A stretch of DNA of 64,000 bases from Pegea sp. RAD2-039 (Eukaryota > Chordata > Thaliacea > Salpida > Salpidae). The first letter of the stretch is position 1. Each line of letters begins with the position of its first letter. Under the pieces are notes generated by a model, which did not search any database, was not told where the DNA came from, and saw nothing but the letters and a program-made list of their open reading frames with translations. Shown piece by piece: positions 39,606-49,200 of the stretch. The position numbers and the translations under genes are program-made. Where the stretch lies: positions 620,001 to 684,000 of the forward strand of contig JAQGEQ010000213.1 of NCBI GenBank assembly GCA_034620365.1, read 5' to 3'.

Positions 39606-40794
39606 GAGCACTATTTCAGAAAAAATATTTTAAATTCTCAGAAGATAGTTACTCTAGGACCATAAGAACTAATAATATCAACTTTACTTCAATAAGAGGT
39701 TGCAATTCAAAGTTATTATTCAATAATTTTATCGCCGTGGATTAAGGTACTACAACAAAAAGTCTGGAATGATAAACTTAGTATACATTATCATCAACTT
39801 ATTTATAAAATTCAGAGTAGAAAATTACATTGATCAGTAAACTGCTCTACGATTTTATATAATAAGATTTAACATTTTTATACCCTACATTTAATAATTT
39901 AATGACAATGACTCTCTATGTAGAGCTTTATTCAAATTATTAGTGACTAACAGCAACGATAACTATACTAACAATACCCACTACTCACAACACAGCCATT
40001 TACCTGATGTAAATGATTCAACTAGCTGTAAGCTACTAACAATTTACTATTAATTCATTATTTTTTTGTATTTTTTATGCTGCAGCAACTTCAAATAAGG
40101 TAGAACTTCATAATTAGTAAAAACCAATCAGGAAAGCAACAAATTACAATTTTTATAATACCTTTGTAGAATATACGACTTCCCAAAAGTTTAGTCTTCA
40201 AACTAAACTCATGGACTTTGTCATAACTTAATCAAATTAATTTAAGTTTAAAAATGACTATTATCATACCTAAGAGGTTTCAATTCTTCTTTTTATTGCT
40301 TATGACTTTTATTAGAATTGTTAATAGTAACACTAAAGATAATCCTTACAATTATTTAAACTTAAATAAATTCTTATTTGTATTAACAGTTTTAGCTATC
40401 AAAATCATCAAGCCATTCAGAATGATTATTGTCATTACCATATAGCCAGTTTCACAAAAATAGAAAAACCAACAAAAGTATTTTTGCAATTTGGTCATGC
40501 AATTTTATGAAACTTGTAAATGTCCTTGATACCAATAGTTGAAGAAAATACTAATTAAAAGACTAAAAATAACAGGAATCGTATATTTCGTAAGTATTAA
40601 AATAACGAAAAGTACAGCTTTATCATTATCAAACTAATTTTATTCATTATTTCTTAAAAATAAAAATTAAAGTCTTATTGATTAAATATTTTCAGTTTAA
40701 GTTTGTCAATAGCTATAAAAATATTTATATAGATCTTTTATTACTGTTGATTAAAACTATATACTAATATTAAGCATGTTTATAAATAACAAAT
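39606..40794. other. Gap between retroelement fragments, nothing recognised
   Basis: AT-rich sequence between the family B and family A remains. The open frame at 40,254-40,445 (plus) is rich in Ile, Phe and Leu, and I see no support for a gene. More decayed family B sequence may extend to about 39.75 kb. Confidence 0.5.
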
Positions 40795-42535
40795 ATATTT
40801 ATTTGTTTCAATAATTGCGAAGGAGGGTACCTGAAAAGAGCACCTCTTGCCAACACACATTCTCACAAATAACATCTATTTAGCCAAAAATATAGAAAGT
40901 AAAAGATGTAACACATGGTATTTCGATATCACTCAAAGCATATAACAGTGAAAAATTACATGGAATGTTAATAATGTAAGAAAGAGAAAAAAAATCACAG
41001 TTTTGAAATGACAATGTTGGCAATATTATAACGGTTCAACTTTTGCTTGAACAACGCGAGTGACTTCGACATGGCAATGTCTGATGGCAGCTGATTCCAT
41101 GTAATATTGTACTATATGAGAAAAAATTTGCTTTGACCAATGTACCAGGTGATATAGGCTTATTAAGGTGCAATGTGTGTCGTCTGAGCTGATATAACTT
41201 GATAGAAGGACTAATAGAAAAGAAATCATCAAACTGAATGTCAATTAAGTTGTGGATAATTTTAAAAATAAGAATTAAGTCGTATTTAATCCGTCGGATT
41301 TCAAAAGTATCTAAATTGAAGAGACTGAGACGATGTTTATAACTATGATATTTAATATTAAGTTTCCTCCATACTAATCATCTAAATGTGGCCTAAACAG
41401 ACTCGATTTTTTTGATATCACTAACTTGATATGGAATCCATGCACTAACATTCATTCAAGAATTTGACGTACGTACAATTTGAAAAGATTGATAAACAAG
41501 CATGGGTTCATAGAATTAAAGGTCTTTATAATGAGGAAGACAAGGTTGATTGATTTTCCAAAAATTTCGGAAACATAATTGCGCCATTTAAAGTCAGATG
41601 ATAGAGTAATGCCAAGGTCTATGACCGAAGATACTCGTTGAATAATAAATCCATTAATGGAGTATTGGTTCAATCAATTTACAGCTGGTTTACGAGAAAA
41701 AGTGATAAGTTCTGACTTTGTGGGCTGGATTCTGAGCTGCCAATTCGTAGACCAGTCTTCTACAGTGTGTAGTGCAGCTTGAAGTTTTGAAGGATTACAA
41801 GATAATAGCTTGATATCATCTGCATACACAAACACTCTGACATCATCTACTGCTACAAATTTTCTGATGAGGTCTTCGATGAAAATTAAAAAGAGAAGGG
41901 GACCCAGAACAGAACCCTGAGGAACACCACTAGTGATTTAACTAGAAGTAGATAAAGATCTTTCTACACGAGTTTGTTGGGTTCTACCTGATAGGTAATC
42001 TTCAATCCACTGTAAGATAAAGCTGTTGGTTTTTAAGTTTTTCAATACAGTAACGAGCTTAGTGTGTGGGACAGAATCAAACGCTTTAGCAAAATCGAGT
42101 TATATGATGTCACAGGGAGTGTTACTTTCATAATGGGCTGTAAGAAAAGTGAGATGTTGAGTCAGGGAAGATCTCCGTTTCACAAAGCCATGTTCGACAT
42201 CAGATATTAGATGGTGCTCCATCAAATGACTGGTCATATGATTGTGAATGATATGCTATTGATTTCTGCAGATAACTGAAGTCAGCGAAACTGGTCTGTA
42301 GTTAATTGCAGTGTTTCTGGGACCCTTTTTATTAATAGGAGTAATGATATTTTTCCTCCAAGTTTGTGGAACTTTTCCTCGCCTCAGAGTCATGTCAAAG
42401 AAAAGCGATAAAGGTAGTGATAAAGATGAAGCAGTTTTTCTAAAAAACAAAGCTGGGATCTGATCTGGGGTGTTGGAAACTGATGATTTTAAAGAAGAAA
42501 TAGCCTTAGATGCCATATTAGCCATTATACTTGTT
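40795..42535 (-). mobile_element. Non-LTR retrotransposon, family A copy 1 (5'-truncated, broken ORF)
   Basis: The left end (element 3' end) carries the shared tail and an ATTT-rich run, as in elements that end in short tandem repeats rather than poly(A). Going leftward on the minus strand from 42.5 kb, RT motifs appear in order: INYRPVSLTSVICR, HGFVKRRSSLTQHL, LDFAKAFDSVPH, GVPQGSVLGPLLFLIFIEDL, and FVYADDIKLLS near 41.82 kb with the catalytic Asp pair intact. These are followed by QPTKSELITFSRK and DLGITLSSDFKWRNYV. Stops occur just before the LDFAKAFD motif and before GVPQGS, so the copy is dead. No endonuclease domain is present. The best fit is the CR1/jockey superfamily of LINEs, inferred from motifs only. 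Confidence 0.85.
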
Positions 42536-43199
42536 TTAATTATTTTATATCTTTTAAAGACATTTTCAGCAAACTGAAAATTGATTATTAGAAAAAATTG
42601 ATTTTAGTTCTATTGCTTTTGGATTAGATGATTACGTTAATCACAACAAGTATACAATTCTGTCTTTTTATTTGCAAATGAGTTTTCATCACACTCTATC
42701 AGACTTTGAAGCGCAAGGGGATTGATGTTATTTGATTTTTATACTTGTACTTGTTAGAGATAGGGAACTAAAACTCAACGTTTTTATTATGTTGTCAGGC
42801 GATCATACGTTGATAGTCAAACAATTTTATTTTTTAATTTTCTATTTGTAAAAGAATACAGTGATCTATACAGCATCAAAACAAAATAGTTATCATAAAT
42901 ATAAAGAGCAACAAAAATCAATCCTCTAAAAGTACAAGAAAAATCACTAAACTTGAAGTTTATGACAGAAAGTAAATCCAACTCGAAACTACTATAAGCC
43001 TTTTATGAAAAAGTCATGCATCTATAAAAAACAACTAAATAAAATCAAATCTAAATTATTAAGGATAATTAGTCAGCTATCAGTAAAGACATGAAAAGAC
43101 ATATTTTTTAATATATAATAATACAAACCCATGTTAGAAGGCGAAGAATGATATATTCGAATCCAAGACTACAAGTAGCAATACAACTACAATTAAAAA
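42536..43199. other. AT-rich spacer
   Basis: No gene or repeat unit recognised between the family A and family C remains. Confidence 0.5.
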
Positions 43200-44460
43200 C
43201 CCTAAAATATTGCAAGCATTTCAGTAGTTACAACCGCCAGAGGTCTCAAAATATCCCTAAAAGAAATCCAGCTCATAGTAAGGATTTTGCCATTAATTTT
43301 AAGCCGCCTTTTCCTCCGTGAAGTAGTCACATATCTTGACATTTTGACCTTTCTGTTAGTCTGTGTCCTAGTACTCAAGAAAAGGGTAGTGATTGATGAC
43401 TCCAATATAGATGCACTAATTCGTCCTTTATTGACATCATGTAGGAGTTCGAGATATTTGTATGACTCCCCTATCGTAAGTGTTCAGATCCTACCCATAA
43501 CCTTTAAATCTTTAAAAACATGTCTTCTCGTTTTCCATTTGCTTATATTTGGATGGCTGCACACTTTTTAAGTTTACCTTAAAATCAACATGGCCATTTT
43601 CTTGGTGAGAAATTTTTTGTGGTTACAGTCCAGCTGAGGTGGAAGGGTATCTTCTGCAAGTAGAAAACTGCTGATCTTGAAGTTATCTAAATATCCTGCA
43701 TTGTTATCTCCAATTGCTTTAACTAAATCATTAAAGGTTGAAATGAAAGAGGAAAAAAGGGTCTCCTTACAAAACTTCTTGTCTGATATTTATCAATGTA
43801 TGTTCAAGTCGTGTTGTTAACGTCTTCAAATAAGTCTATTATTTCTTCTAGAAATTCGATCCACTACATATACCTTGATATATATATACTTATTTTTTAA
43901 AAGGCTTTCAACATTTTTTGAACTTCTCTCACTAATGGATCTATGTCTCCAGAAGTACTGCTGTTAAGCATAACTTTTAAGCTTGGTGTTTACCTTGAAT
44001 ATATTTTAACCAGGGTAGGTAGGTTGAGTAATGAATTGGTGTCCTTCATTCAGCCATCTTCTTTCATTTTCTTTCCTTCGTCTAATATTTGTACTTGTTG
44101 ATTGAAATCGATCTTTTACTTCTAACTTTCGTAGATTCTTCTTTTTAAGTAATCTTTAATTTCTTTTTGTTTTTTATCAAAACAAATACTAACTTTACAC
44201 TGAATTTCTGGATTCAGAGCTTTTCAGACTTTGGCCAGTTTGAGCTGCCAGTAGTCTACCAGGCCCGAAATTTTGTATCTTTGGACCTATGAAGGCCGTT
44301 TGAAAAGTGACTTATATTATTCTGTTTTTCAAGCTTTAAATCCTAACTGAATTTGCCGCCAGATTCGTTGTGATCTTCAAACGTTTCTCACCTACTGCTG
44401 AAACCGGAAGCAGGTACTTGCCCGTGGCACAGGAAGGTCAGAAAATAATTTTTCGTTATA
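43200..44460 (-). pseudogene. Family C retroelement relic, heavily frameshifted
   Basis: Base composition is less AT-rich than the flanks. The best-preserved part (43,480 down to 43,202, minus strand) reads IGESYKYLELL, then later SRRKRRLKINGKIL and SWISFRDILRPLAV. This resembles the region after the RT catalytic core in a LINE-type family where GESYKYLGIL is a familiar motif. Further upstream on the minus strand, fragments such as STSGDIDPLVREVQKML and FLLAEDTLPPQL look coding-like but lie in different frames. CTATGAAGGCC occurs at about 44,287 and again at about 44,559. The assignment rests on recall of one motif and is tentative; the boundaries are approximate. Confidence 0.4.
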
Positions 44461-44980
44461 TTCTAATCTCCATACTTTTCATTTTCTTATTTCTTCACAC
44501 CTCGTCAAATTTTATTTCAAAAATCCCAATTAGAGGCCAAGACTAGGACTATGAAGGCCTAGTTTGTTTTTGGACTTTTCCTTTTTCTCTTACTATAAAA
44601 GAGAAGTTCTTGATTATTTTTAAGTTACTTGAAATATTTACAAATATTCTATTTCATATTTCTGTTGGCTTCAGTTTATTTTGTAATTATTATTTGCTTT
44701 TAATCAAAATTATGATGAGTTTTGTAATTTATGACATAAAAAATAAGCAGCCAAAAAATAAGAGTACTTTAAGGAAAAATTTATAATAAATAAGTTAAAT
44801 AAAAAAAAAGGTAAACATTTTCATCTTAAAAATATTATAGTTTTTGTTTTTGGCGCAGTTAGTGAGAGATTCGGCAAAAAATTTCTGTTTCCGATTTAAA
44901 GGAGACAGTAAGGTATGGCATAAATGGAAAAAATACTGTTTATTCTCGATATCTTGCGTTGTAATTATACTTTGTAAGTC
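44461..44980. other. Spacer between family C relic and tRNA-like sequence
   Basis: Mostly AT-rich. A patch at about 44,850-44,905 (TTGGCGCAGTTAGTGAGAG) resembles the region after an LTR where a tRNA primer binds, but no LTR, gag or integrase sequence accompanies it. I list it as unassigned. Confidence 0.4.
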
Positions 44981-44984
44981 ACCA

Positions 44985-45065
44985 GGTTGGATTTGAACCT
45001 ACGTTTGAAAATTACAATAAACTATTCAGCCTGAACATCTCGTCCATCTCGTATACTTTAGAAGG
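44985..45065 (-). other. tRNA-like sequence (B box), tRNA relic or SINE head
   Basis: The minus strand has GAGATGGACGAGATGTTCAG followed about 30 bp later by GTAGGTTCAAATCCAACC. The second block contains a perfect Pol III B box (GGTTCAAATCC) and most of a T arm. The first resembles the start and A box of Leu/Ser-type tRNAs. The acceptor arms do not pair well (GGTGAC at the 3' side has no matching 5' strand), so a working tRNA is unlikely. It lies about 40 bp beyond the 3' end of family A copy 2. Confidence 0.4.
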
Positions 45066-45104
45066 AAAAGAAACATTGAAAATGTAACAATCAATTAGTT
45101 ATTC

Positions 45105-45760
45105 CATTTATTTATTTATTTTGATAAATACGAAAAAGGTTGCCTGAAAAGAGCACCTCCCGCTAACGCACATTCTCACAAAGAATATCTATTCAGTTAG
45201 AAATACAGAAAAGATGTACATTTCAGTAGTCCTCAAAGTCCTCACAGCATATAACAGTGAACAATTACAAAGAATGTTAATAATATAAGAAAGGGAAAAA
45301 TCACAGTTTACAAATGGCAATATTATAACGGTTCAACTTCTGCTTGAACAATGCGAGTGACTTCGACATGGCAATGTCTGATGGCAGCTGGCTTCAAGTA
45401 CTAATTGTGCGGAATGAGAAAAGTTTGCTCTGATTAATGTACCAGGTGATATGAGCTTATTAAGATGTGTCGTCTGGGTTAATACAACTTTAGGGAAGGT
45501 CTAATAGAAAATAAATCATCAAACTGAAGGTCAATTAAATTGTGGTTAATTTTTAAAATAGGAATTAAGTTGTATTAAATCCGTCGAATTTCCAAAGTAT
45601 CTAAATTGAAGGAACTGAGACGATGTTTATAGCTATCGTGTTTAATATTGAGTTTCCTGCATACCAATCTTGTATATGTTGGCTGAACAGACTCGATTTT
45701 TTTGTTATCACCAACTCGATATTGCATACATGAACTGAGGTTGTATTCAAGAAAACAGGT
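45105..45760 (-). mobile_element. Retrotransposon family A copy 2 (3' portion only)
   Basis: Starting from an (ATTT)n run at 45105-45121, the plus strand repeats the shared tail (GCCTGAAAAGAGCACCTCCC) and then matches copy 1 through the region encoding the element's C terminus (for example GGTTCAACTTCTGCTTGAAC). Similarity stops near 45,760 at TTGTATTCAAGAA, so the RT core is missing. This is a strongly 5'-truncated LINE copy with no intact ORF. It lies just upstream of the first recognisable SLC22 exon and in the opposite orientation. Confidence 0.82.
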
Positions 45761-46190
45761 ACAATTTTAAAGTCTTTTTTAAGTCGGTCACGTTTCCAGA
45801 ATGAATAATAACTTTTAACCCAAAATTTTATTGAATTGCAAACACTCATCTGGTTGCATAATAAAAGATGCTCTAGAAAATCACCAATGCACGGATTTAA
45901 ATTCACGGACGAAAACCTATTCCCTTTTTGTTGAATCAGGTATAAAACACTATCAGTTACCTTTACTTACAGTTGATTCTGTAGCAACAGAAACCCATCA
46001 CCAGTACTTCAGTATCCTGTATGTGATGAAAAGCTTTAATAATTTCCAAATATTTTTTGTCTTGAAATATTAGACAGTTTGATATGAAGTCAATGAATCT
46101 ATTCTTAAAAAACAATCCACGTGGTGAGCTCATTTAAGAGTCGTAAAAGATAAATATTCAAAGGTATATCGTGGAAGAGGTTTCGAAGGA
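45761..46190 (+). other. Upstream region of the SLC22-like gene, N-terminal exon unresolved
   Basis: A plus-strand frame to 46,058 reads MKSFNNFQIFF (from ATG 46026) before a possible GT at 46,059. This is reminiscent of the FG.FQ motif that opens SLC22 proteins before TM1. However, the donor is weak (GTCTTG), it leaves phase 0 where phase 1 would suit the best acceptor downstream, and a hydrophobic TM1 segment is lacking between the two. I therefore do not annotate it as an exon. Confidence 0.3.
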
Positions 46191-46237
46191 CTAACAGCAA
46201 TTTCCACAGTTTTTATTGCTTATTCACCAAAGTTCAG
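46191..46237 (+). CDS. SLC22-like gene, first recognised exon (end of TM1)
   Basis: The frame reads LTAISTVFIAYSPKF plus two bases (AG|GTTATT donor), the usual end of TM1 and the P.FRC entry to the extracellular loop. The 5' boundary is uncertain. A good acceptor, with CTAAC branch-like sequence and TTTCCACAG, would start the exon at 46210; conservation of LTAIST argues for extension to about 46191 or further. Confidence 0.6.
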
Positions 46238-49200
46238 GTTATTTTTATTATTTTATTTCAATAAAACTACAAACAAAGTTTTTACATAAAGTAATTTAGC
46301 TTGTTATTTGTGTATAAGAATCTAAGAATAATCTTTATACGAAGTAAGAAAAAAAGTAAATTAAAATTCATTTGCACTGAAACAACACTTTAATGAGTGC
46401 AGATGTGAAGTATCACCTTTAGATGAATATGTGAAAAATGAATCAAAAATTTTAGATATAACTACAAGTTTTGACATAAACAAAAATGAATATAATGGTT
46501 GTAGCAGGTAACAAAAATGGTTGATGTTGTTAGATTGTTTTCTTTGTACTATCCAGTAAGGTTTAATAATAGGTATGGATATGATATTTCCAACTGTAAC
46601 AAAACACTTGAGTGTGTTGATAAGAAAGCTCCGCTGATCCCATGTGGAAATGGATATCACTATGATAAGTCAATTTTTACAAAAACAGCTACTACGCAAG
46701 TAAATGAAATTTGATTTTTGTAATATTCATCAATTGAAGCTAGCTATGTCATTTATAATGTAAACATTGCAGTTTTATTAAACATGAATTGATTAAGTTC
46801 CATTAACAGTTTAACATGGTTTGTGGAGATTCTTTTTTTAAAACTCTTTCTACAAGCATGTACCAAATGGGTTGCTTAGTCGGACTACAATTTTTTGGCA
46901 GATTAGCTGATAGGTTCCCTACAAAAGCTGTTTTATTATTTTATTAAATTTTTTGATATCTTTAGATATGGAAGAAAAACACTGTTCTTAGTTACATATG
47001 TTGGAGGATTGGCATTTAACATTGGGGCTAGTTATAGCCAAACAATAGCTTCATATAGTGTTTGTCGGCTTTTTACAGGAGTTTTTGTGAATGGAGCGTC
47101 TATAGTTTCTTACTTACATGGTACTCTAACATGACCTAAGACGTAGAAAAGATAAATAAAAAAAGATTGTTAAGTTTAAGTACTCAATAAATTTGACTTT
47201 TGTAGAATAAGTTTTTACACTAAATAATAATTTTTTAAGCCTTAGAATTGGCAAGCATTGGAAGAAGAGCATTATTTGCCTTGATATGTGATTTGTTTTT
47301 CCCTTTGGGTTTCATGGTTTTCACTTTAATTGCTTACTTGTGGAGAAATTGGAATGATAGTTTGGTTAGATTTTCAGTTTTTGTTCATACTATAAAATGA
47401 CAAAAAATAATTTAATAAAGATTTTAGTCTTAAGATACCTAAAATATTTTCTTATTCTAATAGATTTGGTTTCTGCTGTTTCTTTTTAATCAATTTTCAT
47501 GTTTGTTCATTTATTATAATAAAGGCAAACGAGGGTGCCTAAAAATAGCAACTCCCGCTAACACATATTCTCATAAATAACATCAATATTGTTGAATAAA
47601 GTAGCGAATTTTAATCAAAATTAACTTGACCTTCAAATTTTCAAGTTCTATTCATCGATTGTAGCAAGTCCTTTCATTTTTTTTATCGTATTTCTTCCTG
47701 AATCTCCGAGATGGCTATTTTCAACAAATAAAGATCACCAAGGAAAACTGGTTTGTGACTTTATAGTAGAATTGATGTATTCTATATTTATACTTGTATA
47801 TAATTTCAAAGTTAGAGAAATAGTTGTTTTCCTGAATAGCACCTTAACTATAGTAAAAATCAATTTAATTGAGAAATAGAATTTTTTGCTATGACTGTAC
47901 TCTGCTTAAGCGGATATTTTTAATATAATAATTTTTAGGTTGCAATGAAAATTTCAAAATTGAATGGGATAAAACTTGATGAAGATATATGGACAAAAGC
48001 TGAGATTGTTGAATCGACTTCTGAATCAAAGGTTTGTTTTTTTTTTGCAATTTCATAAAATAAACTTAACAAGTAATTTACCGAAATATTCAAAATTCTA
48101 CTTTTATTTGATATTTTCTTTTAATTTGCTTATTATTCTGATAAGGTTTATAGGAAGCGAATAAACTTCTTTAACTCTGGATTATAATTTCAGAAAAATA
48201 GTTTATGGTTGATTGTTATGGAATGTTCAGTGACTCGATGGCTTATTATTAGCTTGATGGTCACCTGGTGAGAATGTATAATCTGTTTATTTAGTAATGA
48301 TAACTTAAATATGAAATTACGCTTAATTAAATTTCAAGGTAATTTTTCCGTAATTTACTTTTAAAGTTTTTTAGTATTAGTTCAGAAAAATTTTAAAGCA
48401 GTTTTATCAAAACTTATATATATATTCACAATATTTTTTTACATAAACAGTAAAAACATGACTTCAAGTTTTTCATAGAATACATAAACTCGGCCACATA
48501 GTCTAAAACTTGTTGAAAGATTACGCCAATTCAATAAAAATAATTTGTTTTCAGTATTTTGGTTGACGTGTAAAGCACAACTATTTATTGTGGGTAGATG
48601 CTAGCGACACTAATATTCTCATAAATTCTTTTTTAAACATCTTTTTTGTTTTGTAATAGGTTCACAGTTGCCTCTGCTTTTTTTATGGTCACTCTAAATG
48701 CCGACGTTTTGCCGGGTGATGTGTTTCTTAACAGCATTTTAAGTTAGTTATTACTTTTAAAATTACTTAAAAAAATGTTTTGTGATTTTCTGTGGCAATC
48801 ATGACGTATAAACTTTAATAAATAGTATTTTTTTATTTGTTGTATAATAGATGGGTTGATGGAAATTACTTCATTGTTGTCCACTTTTGTCGCAGCATTT
48901 TATTTTAAACGAAAAACGTTGTTGATTGGTGGACAAATTTTTACAGGATTATTTTTATTAGTTTCTACTATTTCTGGTGAGCTTGGTAAGTTGTTATTTG
49001 CTTGATATTTCTAACAATCGCAATCTCCATATGCATGTTCAAACTATCTTACAGTAGAGATATTTTTGGTGATGTAAATAGCTTTATAGTGATAGGGATT
49101 TTGAAATGCTATTTTGAGTTGATATTTAAATTCAAACCACTTCTTCATTATAAAAGCTGTTTTTGAAGTAAAATATAAAAAGTTATTTACTTTAATCATT

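Noticed and set aside
43287-43571. Plus-strand open frame of 94 codons rich in Leu and Val
   Set aside because: It starts at a non-ATG codon or late ATG and is antisense to the better-supported RT-like frame of family C.
44850-44905. TTGGCGCAGTTAGTGAGAG as an LTR-retrotransposon primer-binding region
   Set aside because: No LTR pair, gag, protease or integrase sequence could be seen nearby.
45601-46073. Overlapping open frames on both strands beside family A copy 2
   Set aside because: The minus one runs from unique sequence into the retroelement C-terminal region with no motif of its own. The plus one has only the short FQ-like end discussed for the transporter.
46361-46660. Minus-strand open frame of 99 codons
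   Set aside because: It lies opposite two SLC22 exons that have matching splice phases and family motifs on the plus strand, so it is a shadow.
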